DNA of 51,722 nt, taken from Candidatus Igneacidithiobacillus taupoensis. GTDB lineage: Bacteria; Pseudomonadota; Gammaproteobacteria; Acidithiobacillales; Acidithiobacillaceae. This document shows positions 1 to 7,154 of this stretch, one piece after another. Position 1 is the stretch's first letter; each line of letters starts with the position of its first letter. The DNA lies in NCBI GenBank assembly GCA_021375695.1, contig JAEPKX010000009.1, positions 1-51,722 of the forward strand, written 5' to 3'. The position numbers and the translations under genes are program-made. The notes beneath the pieces were generated by a model. The model saw only the letters and a program-made list of their open reading frames with translations, had not been told where the DNA came from and searched no databases.

Positions 1-2
1 AT

Positions 3-87
3 TGGTGCGAAAGGGGAGATTCGAACTCCCACGCCTTGCGGCGCTGGAACCTAAATCCAGTGCGTCTACCAATTCCGCCACTCTCGC
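3..87 (-). tRNA. tRNA-Leu (anticodon UAG)
   Basis: Read on the minus strand this folds as a complete class II tRNA. The acceptor 5' strand GCGAGAG pairs with CTTTCGC, the D-loop region is GGTAGAC, the anticodon stem is CTGGA/TCCAG around loop TTTAGGT (anticodon TAG, decoding CUN Leu), a long variable arm is present, the T-loop is TTCGAAT, and CCA is encoded. No neighbouring gene is clearly co-transcribed with it; the next gene runs divergently from 140. Confidence 0.97.
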
Positions 88-139
88 AACTCAGGTATCT
101 TAGCTGGAGACGGTCCGTAGGACAAACCGGGAGGTTGTT

Positions 140-751
140 ATGGCAAAATCGCCTACACGAATGCGCCGCTTACTGGCGATGGAGGCGGCACGGATCATGG
201 TGGAAGATGCGGTGAGTGATTACCGCATGGCCAAAGAAAAAGCGGCCCGGCATATGGGTATGACGGCCCAGCAATATTGGCCGAGCAATATGGAAATATA
301 TCAGGAGTTGCAGGCCAGGCTGCAGCTCTTTCATGGGCAAACCCAGCCCAGGATATTGCGCAGACTGCGCCAAACGGCCTTGGCAGCAATGGAATGGCTC
401 CAGGACTTTCAGCCGCGCCTGGTGGGTGCGGTCCTCGAGGGGGATGCTACGGAACATAGCAAGATCACCCTTCACCTCTTCGCCGACACCCCCGAAAGCG
501 TAATGTTCTATCTCCTGGATCAGGAAATTCCCTTTACCGAGGATTGGCAAAGGCTTCGTTATAGGGAGGGTCCCGCAATGGACTATCCGCTCTTTGTGCT
601 GGATTTTCAGGAGGTGCCTTTGCGTTTGGTAGTTTTTTCCCCCGATGAGGATCGCCGTAGTCCCGCCTCACCACGGGATGGGAAACCCCTACGTCGGGCC
701 AGTGCCGCGCAATTAGGCAAGCTTTTGGCGGCTGAGCCCGATTATTCCTGA
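140..751 (+). CDS. Conserved hypothetical protein (proteobacterial family, cytosolic)
   Basis: 203 residues, no signal peptide or membrane segment. The start is ATG at 140, behind a strong GGGAGG at 129-134. The N-terminal third is helical and basic (DYRMAKEKAARHMG, then an NMEIYQEL block). A conserved core reads PRLVGAVLEGDATEHSKI followed by LHLFADTPESV, and the C-terminus has LRLVVFSPDEDRRSPASP and DGKP. I recognise this as a family of uncharacterised proteins common in beta- and gammaproteobacteria; the core resembles a nucleotidyltransferase-like fold. No function can be assigned. It lies alone, divergent from the tRNA-Leu gene and convergent with the EamA gene, with which it overlaps by 10 bases. 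Confidence 0.85.
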   Translation: MAKSPTRMRRLLAMEAARIMVEDAVSDYRMAKEKAARHMGMTAQQYWPSNMEIYQELQARLQLFHGQTQPRILRRLRQTALAAMEWLQDFQPRLVGAVLEGDATEHSKITLHLFADTPESVMFYLLDQEIPFTEDWQRLRYREGPAMDYPLFVLDFQEVPLRLVVFSPDEDRRSPASPRDGKPLRRASAAQLGKLLAAEPDYS

Positions 752-1650
752 GGTTGGGGAAGAATGCTATCTTCCTTGGGGCGGAGGTGTTGCCAGCTTA
801 CCAATAACAAAGCGGCAATGATTCCCATCATCCCAACGGTTTCCCAATGATTGGGTTGTTCTCCCAGTTGCCACCAGGCGGCAATCACGCCAATGATGGG
901 AGCGAGCAAGGTGGCGATTCCCGCTACTCCGGAAGGCAAATTGCGTAGCGCATACAGCCACAATACATAGGCCAGTGCCGTCCCGGGTATGACGTTATAG
1001 GCCAGGGCAAGAACAAAAAGATGGGTCCAGCGCACCTGCCAACCCTCCAGACCAAGTGCGAGGGCAATCAACACAAGTCCACCAATGAGGGCCTGCCAAA
1101 AAGTGGCATTAATCAGATCTTGTCCGGGAGGAGCAAAGCGTTTGTGCCAGACGGCCGAAGCGGCCCAGGAGAAGCCCGAAACAATAGCAAAAAAAGCCCC
1201 ATACCAGGAGCCACCAGCGGCTTTCCATGGTTCCAGAACCGCGAGAAGCCCCAAAATTGCCAGGAGCAGCGCGGGTTTTTGGAGCCCATGGAGCCGTTCC
1301 CCCAAAAAAGGCCACGCCAACAGCATCAGCCAGATGGGCATCATATACACCAGAATGGCTGTTTTACCGGCCCCGGCGTAGTGCAGGGCTAGCATACTCC
1401 CCCCGACAAAAAAGGTACTTTGCAAGAGAGCATAGGGCACAATATAGTGCCATGGAGGAATCTGTAAACTTCGGCGCAAGACGAGCGATAGCCCAAAGAG
1501 AATGGGGGCACTAAGCAAGATCCGCAGGGCAGCAAAGAGTAAAGGGGAGCAATCAGCCACCCCCAGCTTCATGACCACCCAGTTATACCCCCAAATCAAG
1601 GCAAGCAAAAAGATCGCTGCAAAGGGAAGGGCGGAGCTGCGGGAAGACAT
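742..1650 (-). CDS. EamA/DMT-family inner-membrane transporter
   Basis: 302 residues with about ten hydrophobic segments arranged as two EamA repeats, each with the family pattern AxxWGxNW near its start (first repeat ALIWGYNWVVMKLG, second repeat FSWAASAVWHKR). Drug/metabolite transporters of this type export amino acids or small metabolites; the substrate cannot be read here. I chose ATG 1650 (MSSRSSALPF) because the longer frame back to 1830 would run into the upstream oxidoreductase gene. No clear ribosome binding site precedes 1650. A terminator hairpin separates it from the upstream oxidoreductase gene, so it probably has its own promoter in 1651-1675. Confidence 0.9.
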   Translation of the reverse strand: MSSRSSALPFAAIFLLALIWGYNWVVMKLGVADCSPLLFAALRILLSAPILFGLSLVLRRSLQIPPWHYIVPYALLQSTFFVGGSMLALHYAGAGKTAILVYMMPIWLMLLAWPFLGERLHGLQKPALLLAILGLLAVLEPWKAAGGSWYGAFFAIVSGFSWAASAVWHKRFAPPGQDLINATFWQALIGGLVLIALALGLEGWQVRWTHLFVLALAYNVIPGTALAYVLWLYALRNLPSGVAGIATLLAPIIGVIAAWWQLGEQPNHWETVGMMGIIAALLLVSWQHLRPKEDSILPQPQE

Positions 1651-1674
1651 AGGGTATTTTCCAATGAAAACAAG

Positions 1675-1698
1675 AGACCAGAGCCTGAACTCTGGTCT
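1675..1698 (-). terminator. Rho-independent terminator after the OYE gene
   Basis: Perfect 9-bp inverted repeat AGACCAGAG / CTCTGGTCT with a 6-base loop, 10 bases past the oxidoreductase stop. On the minus strand the stem is followed by the T-rich tract CTTGTTTTC. It ends the dienelactone hydrolase/OYE operon just before the EamA gene. Confidence 0.8.
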
Positions 1699-1708
1699 GC
1701 GGCAAATG

Positions 1709-2785
1709 TTAGTGGGTAGGCCTTGCGCGTTCGTACTGTGGTGGCCAAGGAAAATCCACTCCCAAGGCCTGTGCAGCCTGCAGGGGCCAATAGGGATTGC
1801 GCAGCAGTTCCCGCGCCAGGGCAATGCCATCGGCCTGACCGGTTAGCAGGATTTGCTCGGCTTGCAAAGGATGCGTAATCAATCCAACTGCCACAGTCGG
1901 AATCTGGACTTCCTGGCGGATGCGGGCGGCAAAGGGAACCTGAAAGCCAGGACCGGCCGGAATGGGGGCATCGGGGGTCATGCCGCCGCTGCTACAGTCA
2001 ATGACATCGATGCCCAATTTCTGGAGTTCCCGAGCCAAAACCAGGGATTGCTCTAGGTCCCAGCCACCCGCAACCCAGTCCGTAGCCGAGATGCGAACCC
2101 AAAGCGGAAGCTCTGCCGGCCATTGGGCGCGAACGGCGGCAGCAACTTCCAGGGGAAAGCGCAGACGATTTTCCAGGGAAGCACCGTAGGCGTCTTGGCG
2201 CTGGTTGCTAATGGGGGAGAGAAAACTGTGGAGCAGATAGCCGTGGGCCATGTGCAGTTCCAGGACACGAAAGCCCGCTTGTTCTGCACGCTTGGCGGCA
2301 GCAACAAAGTCATCACGAACCCGCTGGAGGTCGTCCAGACTCATTTCTTTGGGAGGGGTATGGCTGGAGCTAAAGGGAAGGGGGCTGGGGCCGATGGGTT
2401 GCCAGCCCCGTTCGCTTTGGGGAGGTAGTGGTGCGCCGCCATGAAAGGGGGCAGCGGTAGAGGCTTTGCGACCTGCATGGGCAATCTGGATCGCAGCAAC
2501 GGCTCCATGCTGGTGCAGAAATTGAACAATGGGGCGCATGGCGTGGGCCTGTTGCTCCGTCCAAATCCCTAGATCATCGGGAGAGATTCTTCCTTCGGGA
2601 GAAACCGCCGCGGCCTCGACCATCACCAGCCCGGCACCACCGACGGCGCGACTGCCCAAGTGGACGAGGTGCCAGTTGCCGGCAACGCCATCGGGGGTGG
2701 AATACTGACACATGGGGGACATGATGATGCGATTACGTAGGGTCACATCACGCATTTGCCATGGCTGAAACAGGAGCTTGCTCAC
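1709..2785 (-). CDS. NADH:flavin oxidoreductase, YqjM-like old yellow enzyme
   Basis: 358 residues, an FMN-dependent TIM-barrel ene-reductase of the class III (YqjM-like) group. Near the N-terminus MSPMCQYS holds the redox-tuning Cys. HAGRKAS is the YqjM-type motif after the third strand, followed by HGYLLHSFLSPISNQR and, near the C-terminus, AVGLI. Enzymes of this group reduce activated alkenes such as unsaturated carbonyls and nitro compounds with NAD(P)H. The start is GTG 2785, not the upstream ATG: GTG forms a GTGA overlap with the dienelactone hydrolase stop and has GGGAGG six bases upstream. This makes it the second gene of a translationally coupled operon controlled by the TetR operator at 3548. 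A role in electrophile detoxification is inferred. Confidence 0.93.
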   Translation of the reverse strand: MSKLLFQPWQMRDVTLRNRIIMSPMCQYSTPDGVAGNWHLVHLGSRAVGGAGLVMVEAAAVSPEGRISPDDLGIWTEQQAHAMRPIVQFLHQHGAVAAIQIAHAGRKASTAAPFHGGAPLPPQSERGWQPIGPSPLPFSSSHTPPKEMSLDDLQRVRDDFVAAAKRAEQAGFRVLELHMAHGYLLHSFLSPISNQRQDAYGASLENRLRFPLEVAAAVRAQWPAELPLWVRISATDWVAGGWDLEQSLVLARELQKLGIDVIDCSSGGMTPDAPIPAGPGFQVPFAARIRQEVQIPTVAVGLITHPLQAEQILLTGQADGIALARELLRNPYWPLQAAQALGVDFPWPPQYERARPTH

Positions 2786-3510
2786 CCTTGTCCTCCCAGA
2801 TAATGCGCAAACCATTGCTGGGTCATCTCCCAAGCCTCTTTGGCAGCTTGTGGGTGATAACTGTCGCGTCGGTCACTGAAAAAGCCATGGGGGGCACCCG
2901 GGAAGACACTCAGCGTATAGCGTTTGCCGGCTGAACTGAGAGCTTCGACAATGCGGGCGTGTTCGTCGGGAGCAATGGAATGGTCCTTGCTTCCATAGTG
3001 CAGCAGGAGGGGAGCCTGCATGGCAGGAATTTGATCCAATAACGGCGGACGGCCTGCCGGATCGGACTTGGGAGCAATCCCACCGCCATAGAAGGCAACT
3101 GCACAAGCCACGTCTGGAGCCAGAGCGGCATTGGCCAAAAAGGTGTAGCGCCCGCCCATGCAAAAACCGAGCACCCCAACGGTGCCCTGGGCGATTTCCG
3201 TACGCTGCCGCAGGGTCGAAAGCGTGGCACGGGCTTCGCTCATTACTTGTTCATCGCGCAGGGTACGAAGGTGGCCAATGGCATTGTCGAAATCCTGGTA
3301 ATCGTAGACCTTGCCGTGGTAGATGTCGGGGATGACAGCGGCATATCCTTCCCGTGCAAGTCGGTGGGCGAGATCCTGAAAATGTTCATTGACGCCAAAG
3401 GCTTCAATGAAGACCATCACCAGGGGGAACGGACCCTTCCCTTCTGGGTGGGCAAGATAGGCACGAAGTTCGGGGGTGACAGAGAACCACTCGGAATGTA
3501 CAGATGTCAT
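2782..3510 (-). CDS. Dienelactone hydrolase family protein (alpha/beta hydrolase)
   Basis: 242 residues, the usual size for the family, cytosolic. The catalytic triad is visible: nucleophile Cys in GFCMGG, Asp in YGSKDHSI, His in GAPHGF. Members hydrolyse lactone or ester bonds such as those of dienelactone; the natural substrate here is unknown. It starts at ATG 3510 and overlaps the following old yellow enzyme gene by four bases (GTGA). Its upstream region carries a 16-bp perfect dyad matching one in front of the tetR gene, so it is probably repressed by that regulator. With the ene-reductase it would form a small detoxification or catabolic unit. Confidence 0.92.
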   Translation of the reverse strand: MTSVHSEWFSVTPELRAYLAHPEGKGPFPLVMVFIEAFGVNEHFQDLAHRLAREGYAAVIPDIYHGKVYDYQDFDNAIGHLRTLRDEQVMSEARATLSTLRQRTEIAQGTVGVLGFCMGGRYTFLANAALAPDVACAVAFYGGGIAPKSDPAGRPPLLDQIPAMQAPLLLHYGSKDHSIAPDEHARIVEALSSAGKRYTLSVFPGAPHGFFSDRRDSYHPQAAKEAWEMTQQWFAHYLGGQG

Positions 3511-3547
3511 GTTGCACTCCTGGAGGGGATAAATTCGTCCATAAGGG

Positions 3548-3563
3548 TACCGACCAATCGGTA
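3548..3563. promoter_or_regulatory. TetR-type operator upstream of the hydrolase/OYE operon
   Basis: TACCGACCAATCGGTA is a perfect inverted repeat (TACCGA/TCGGTA, 4-base spacer), 38 bases before the hydrolase start. A near-identical copy lies at 4221-4236 in front of the divergently placed regulator gene, which argues that both are bound by the same TetR protein. Confidence 0.8.
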
Positions 3564-3591
3564 TCTTGGCAAGGAGGGAGCCCGTAGCCTC

Positions 3592-4209
3592 CTAGGGGGC
3601 GAGGCTACGGATGTAACTTTGCAGTTGCCTGAGGCAGTTCTGATAGCTGGAAAGAGATTGGGCGTTTTTTCCCAAACCCACACACCCTTCTACCGCCGCG
3701 ATGATGAACAAGGCAGCTTCCGTAGGAAGAATATCAGCGCGAACCAGATTGCTGGCCTGACCTTTCCGCAGTGCTTCGGCGATGGTAGCAATCCAGCGGT
3801 CCAGGATTCGTTGCAGGCCTTGGCGAAAATTTTCATCCAGTGGACTCATTTCTTGCATAAGATTGTTGAGAGGACACCCGTAACGAATGACCCGTTCATC
3901 GGCTGCTGCAATTTTTTCGTCGAGCAACTGGATGAGCCCATCAAGGGGATTTTTGGCCTGCTGCAGAGGGGTAAACCAGCGCTCAGCCAGTTGTGGACCA
4001 ATGACGTCCTCCACCACGGCCAGACCAAGATCCTGCTTGGTACCAAAGTGGTGATATAGTGCGCCCTTGCTTACCGAAGTCTTGGCTAAAATGCGGTCGA
4101 GGCTTGCGGCCTGGAAACCGCTTTCCAAGATTTCCGCGTAGGCGGCCTGCAGCAAGTCCTCCCGAGTTTGTTCGGGATTGCGGACCTTACGAACGGTTGT
4201 GGTGCTCAT
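3592..4209 (-). CDS. TetR/AcrR-family transcriptional repressor
   Basis: 205 residues. The N-terminal TetR helix-turn-helix is clear: TREDLLQAAYAEILESGF, then LDRILAKTSVSKGALYHHFG with the invariant YxxF block around residues 50-55. The C-terminal ligand domain carries a Cys in RYGCPLNNLMQE, a pattern common in TetR proteins that sit next to NAD(P)H oxidoreductases. It lies upstream of the hydrolase/OYE pair on the same strand, separated from it by 81 bases. It has its own copy of the operator 12 bases before its start, so autoregulation is likely. The inducer is unknown; an electrophile is a reasonable guess given the neighbouring genes. Confidence 0.93.
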   Translation of the reverse strand: MSTTTVRKVRNPEQTREDLLQAAYAEILESGFQAASLDRILAKTSVSKGALYHHFGTKQDLGLAVVEDVIGPQLAERWFTPLQQAKNPLDGLIQLLDEKIAAADERVIRYGCPLNNLMQEMSPLDENFRQGLQRILDRWIATIAEALRKGQASNLVRADILPTEAALFIIAAVEGCVGLGKNAQSLSSYQNCLRQLQSYIRSLAP

Positions 4210-4220
4210 GTATCATTAAA

Positions 4221-4236
4221 TACCTACCAATCGGTA
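4221..4236. promoter_or_regulatory. TetR-type operator (autoregulatory copy)
   Basis: TACCTACCAATCGGTA differs from the 3548 dyad at one base. It sits between tetR (start 4209, minus) and tatD (start about 4267, plus), so binding could repress tetR and also affect tatD transcription. Confidence 0.78.
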
Positions 4237-4253
4237 TTTTGTCAATCTGGGCA

Positions 4254-4258
4254 GGAGG
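4254..4258 (+). promoter_or_regulatory. Shine-Dalgarno GGAGG that decides the tatD start
   Basis: GGAGG ends 8 bases before CTG 4267 and 2 bases before ATG 4261-phase (ATG at 4260-4262). The ATG is in another frame and opens only a six-codon reading frame (MYPGTI) that stops at TGA 4278-4280. The in-frame candidate at normal spacing is CTG. Confidence 0.6.
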
Positions 4259-4266
4259 TATGTATC

Positions 4267-5034
4267 CTGGAACTATTTGATAGTCATTGCCATCTGGACG
4301 AAGAGCTTTTTCAGCCAGAGCTGGATAGCATCCTGCGTCGGGCCCAGGAGCAGGGCGTACAGGGGTTTCTGGTACCTGGGTATTCTCCCCGGTACTGGCC
4401 ACGACTGCAACAGTTGCAACGGGTTTGGCCGGATCGTATCTGCTTAGCCTATGGAATTCACCCTTGCTATGTATCCGAGATACAAGGGGAAGATACCTGG
4501 TCCAGCCTGGCGGGTTATTTGGCCGAAGCGGTGGCGGTCGGAGAGGTGGGGCTGGACCGAGGGCATTCCGCGCCGCCATTGTCTGCCCAGTATCCGGTGC
4601 TCGAGCGGCAACTGGGCTTGGCCCGTGCCCTGGGACTGCCGGTGGTCTTGCATGCCCGCCAGAGCACCGAGGAGTTACTACAGTTTCTTCGACCCTGGCG
4701 GGGACTGCGGGGGGTCTTCCATAGTTTTTCTGGTAGTCGCGAGCAAGCCCACCAGGTATTGGATCTGGGCTTTCATCTGGGAATTGGTGGAAGCATCACC
4801 TATCCCCGTGCCCGTCGCTTGCAGGAGCTGGTTCGCACCCTTCCTGCAGCATCGTTACTGCTAGAAACTGATGCCCCCTGGCAAAGCCCGTATGCTCATC
4901 GTGGGCAGCGGAATGAGCCGGGTTTTTTACCCGAAATCCTGCAGGCTCTGGCAGACTTGCGCAACGAAAATCCCAGGAGTCTGGCAGAACAATGTAGCGC
5001 CAACGCGCGGAGGCTTTTTTCCACAGGAGGGTAA
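4267..5034 (+). CDS. tatD: TatD-family metal-dependent hydrolase/DNase (likely CTG start)
   Basis: 255 residues from CTG 4267, the family length. Metal-binding motifs are present in order: DSHCHLD at the N-terminus, EVGLD, HARQS, HSFSGS and ETDAPW. TatD proteins are Mg-dependent 3'-5' exonucleases linked to DNA repair and RNA quality control. The frame has no in-frame ATG, GTG or TTG between 4168 and the DSHCHLD motif. ATG 4168 lies inside the opposing tetR gene and would add 33 residues with no family counterpart. CTG gives MELFDSHCHLD, the typical N-terminus. tcdA follows after 4 bases, so the two are probably co-transcribed. Confidence 0.88.
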   Translation: MELFDSHCHLDEELFQPELDSILRRAQEQGVQGFLVPGYSPRYWPRLQQLQRVWPDRICLAYGIHPCYVSEIQGEDTWSSLAGYLAEAVAVGEVGLDRGHSAPPLSAQYPVLERQLGLARALGLPVVLHARQSTEELLQFLRPWRGLRGVFHSFSGSREQAHQVLDLGFHLGIGGSITYPRARRLQELVRTLPAASLLLETDAPWQSPYAHRGQRNEPGFLPEILQALADLRNENPRSLAEQCSANARRLFSTGG

Positions 5035-5038
5035 ACCC

Positions 5039-5788
5039 ATGCGAGAATTTCCTTTGCTTCGTACGCAGATTCTACTGGGAGAAGATGCCCTTGAGGTGCT
5101 ATCCCGAAGCCATGTGGTCATTGCCGGCCTGGGGGGAGTGGGGGGCTATGTGGCCGAAAATCTGGCCCGCGCGGGAATTGGCCGACTGAGCCTGATTGAC
5201 CATGACCGGGTAGGACTTAGCAATCTCAATCGACAGCTGCTTGCGCTGTACTCGACCCTGGGAAGGCCGAAGGTCGAGGTCATGGCCGAACGCATCGCCG
5301 ATATGGCGCCCCAATGCCAGGTGGATGTCTTGCAGGAATTCATTGGTGCAGAAAACGCTCCTACCCTGTTGGGGCGATTGGGTGCTCCCATTCTGGCAGA
5401 CTGCATTGATTCCATTGCTTGCAAGGCCCTCTTGATCCAGGCTGCCCAGGGTCGCGGCATGCGCATTTTCTCAAGCATGGGGGCCGGCAATCGTCTGGAT
5501 CCCGCCCAAGTCCGTGTGGCCAAACTCAACCAGACCGAAGGATGTCCTTTGGCTCGTGAGCTACGTGCCCAATTACGGCAGGCTGGCGCCTCCTTGGATC
5601 TCTGGGCAATATTCTCCAGGGAACCGCCACGTCCTACAGCTCCTCCTGCACTGCCCGATTGCGGTCCCCAGGGGCGGGCAAAAACTGTCAACGGGACCAT
5701 TTCCTATATGCCCGCTTTTTTTGGCGTTTGGATGGCGGGTGCAATAGTGCAGAGTTTGCTTGCAGAGACGTCAGATTCGGCTATATAA
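5039..5788 (+). CDS. tcdA: tRNA threonylcarbamoyladenosine dehydratase TcdA
   Basis: 249 residues, E1-like fold. The ATP-binding loop is GLGGVGGYVAENLARAGIG, followed by LIDHDRV and NLNRQ, which are the hallmark of the TcdA/CsdL branch; CPLARELR and the late TVNGTISYMPAFFG segment also fit. TcdA cyclises t6A37 to ct6A37 in tRNAs reading ANN codons, using ATP. The start is ATG 5039 behind GGAGGG at 5026-5031; the longer frame from 4871 would lie mostly inside tatD. It is four bases downstream of tatD. Confidence 0.93.
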   Translation: MREFPLLRTQILLGEDALEVLSRSHVVIAGLGGVGGYVAENLARAGIGRLSLIDHDRVGLSNLNRQLLALYSTLGRPKVEVMAERIADMAPQCQVDVLQEFIGAENAPTLLGRLGAPILADCIDSIACKALLIQAAQGRGMRIFSSMGAGNRLDPAQVRVAKLNQTEGCPLARELRAQLRQAGASLDLWAIFSREPPRPTAPPALPDCGPQGRAKTVNGTISYMPAFFGVWMAGAIVQSLLAETSDSAI

Positions 5789-5851
5789 ACTCCATAAGAC
5801 CGTTTTTCTGGTAATTAAGATTATTAAACTATTCTGATGTTGGAGGCGTTG

Positions 5852-6244
5852 ATGGCTCCCAAGTTCCTGAGTAACGAGTGGATTCGTCTGGTGGGTAAGC
5901 AATGGGATAACCACCCAGAGATCCAGAAGGATTTGAAAAATTTCAACGCCACATGGGAGTATTACATCGAGGATCGTCCTGACGTTACCCATGTCATGCT
6001 TTTTTGCAAGGCCGGGAAAATAATTTACGCCGGCCCTTCCGATGGGCGGCGACGGGATTTTATCATGGGTGCGACTCTGGAGAACTGGAAAAAAATCCTC
6101 CATGGTGAGTTGAGCGGAAAATCAGCATTGTTGACCAGAAAACTGAAATTCCAGGGCTCCATGATGACGGCAATGAAATATATGACACCATTCAATATCC
6201 ATTTGAGTATATTGGGTGAAATTCCGGTGGATTTTGATATCTGA
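5852..6244 (+). CDS. Small SCP2-like (sterol carrier fold) protein
   Basis: 130 residues, cytosolic. The spacing of W/G landmarks (NATWEYYIE, the strand KAGKIIYAGPSD, DFIMGATLENWKKILHGELSG, KLKFQGSMMTAMKY) fits the SCP2 sterol-transfer fold, which binds lipids or other hydrophobic ligands in bacteria. I chose ATG 5852 over the in-frame ATG 5837 because GGAGG at 5842-5846 serves the later one. The 63 bases before it hold no terminator I can see. The next gene, a PhnD-like binding protein, starts 28 bases on in the same direction, so the pair likely works together. Its ligand is unknown. Confidence 0.72.
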   Translation: MAPKFLSNEWIRLVGKQWDNHPEIQKDLKNFNATWEYYIEDRPDVTHVMLFCKAGKIIYAGPSDGRRRDFIMGATLENWKKILHGELSGKSALLTRKLKFQGSMMTAMKYMTPFNIHLSILGEIPVDFDI

Positions 6245-6272
6245 ATGATACGGTAAAGAGAGCTTCCCGATC

Positions 6273-7118
6273 GTGGAAAAAGAACTATATCATTTTACTG
6301 TTGACCCCAATTATTCTGGAAAAAATCTCCCTGGATGGTTTTTGTTCAACACCTACTTGCAGCGACAATTGGGTTTGGCTTTTCATTTTACCCCCTTTGA
6401 TGATTTTGCGAAATGTCGAGAAGCGGTACTTGCCGGAGAGGTGGATCTGGTGTACGCCAATCCCTTTGATTGGGTGCAATATGTGGAAAAGGCTGGTTTT
6501 CATCCCATCGCCAAGGCCAAAGACCATTACGATGAAGTCTATCTCTGCACCGCACAACATTCCGCCATCCGCAGCATAGAGGACTTGCCGGCACGGATAC
6601 GCATCGCCTCAGCCAGTCCCGAGACCCTCGTCCATATGGTGGGACTGTTCCAACTGGATAAGGCAGAGATCGACAGGGCTCGTCTGGAATTTGTGTTTAC
6701 GGGTACTTATCAGTCAGCACTCAAGACCCTGCTACAAGGGAATGTCGATTTGGCATTCGTCTTTAATGAAGTCTACGATGCCGCCAGCCGGATTACCCAG
6801 GATGCCTTGCGAATCATTTCCGCTTCTGCCGATGCCTTTGCCTTTCATGCCTTTTGTCATTCGCCTCGCCTGGAAGAGAGCAGTGCCAAGCTCTGCGGGG
6901 TTCTCAGTCAGATGGGCAAAGACCCGCGTAGTGCACAGTTGTTGCAGGATGTTGGTTTTGCTGGCTTTGCTGCCGTCACTCCAGAGGAAGTTGCCTGTTT
7001 GACCACCCTCGCCCAGGAATACATTACCGGTCACGAGGCTATCGATCTGCGGGCCACCAGTAGTATTGCCATCGATGACAGCGCCTTTGTAGTCGCGCGG
7101 GAGGATCCTTCCCAATAG
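6273..7118 (+). CDS. PhnD/SsuA-like substrate-binding protein without signal peptide
   Basis: 281 residues with the PhnD-type periplasmic-binding-protein fold: an early VDPNYSG, FTPFDDFAKCREAVLAGEVDLVYANPFDW, then RIRIASASPETLVHM and GNVDLAFVFNEVYDAA. Family members bind phosphonate, phosphite or related anions for ABC import. Here the N-terminus (MEKELYHFTVDP, start GTG 6273) is charged and lacks a signal peptide, and no ABC permease or ATPase is adjacent. It is therefore probably a cytosolic ligand-binding or sensor protein. It is paired with the SCP2-like gene upstream and followed by ubiD after 36 bases. The ligand is unknown. Confidence 0.75.
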   Translation: MEKELYHFTVDPNYSGKNLPGWFLFNTYLQRQLGLAFHFTPFDDFAKCREAVLAGEVDLVYANPFDWVQYVEKAGFHPIAKAKDHYDEVYLCTAQHSAIRSIEDLPARIRIASASPETLVHMVGLFQLDKAEIDRARLEFVFTGTYQSALKTLLQGNVDLAFVFNEVYDAASRITQDALRIISASADAFAFHAFCHSPRLEESSAKLCGVLSQMGKDPRSAQLLQDVGFAGFAAVTPEEVACLTTLAQEYITGHEAIDLRATSSIAIDDSAFVVAREDPSQ

Positions 7119-7154
7119 GAGACAGGTTGATGCTGGGTCGGCTATGATCAGGGC

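Noticed and set aside
3247-4059. 270-codon open frame on the plus strand
   Set aside because: It runs antisense through the dienelactone hydrolase and tetR genes, both of which have clear family motifs; its translation has no recognisable domain.
4168-4266. ATG 4168 as tatD start
   Set aside because: It lies inside tetR on the other strand and would add 33 residues before the conserved DSHCHLD with no family counterpart and no ribosome binding site.
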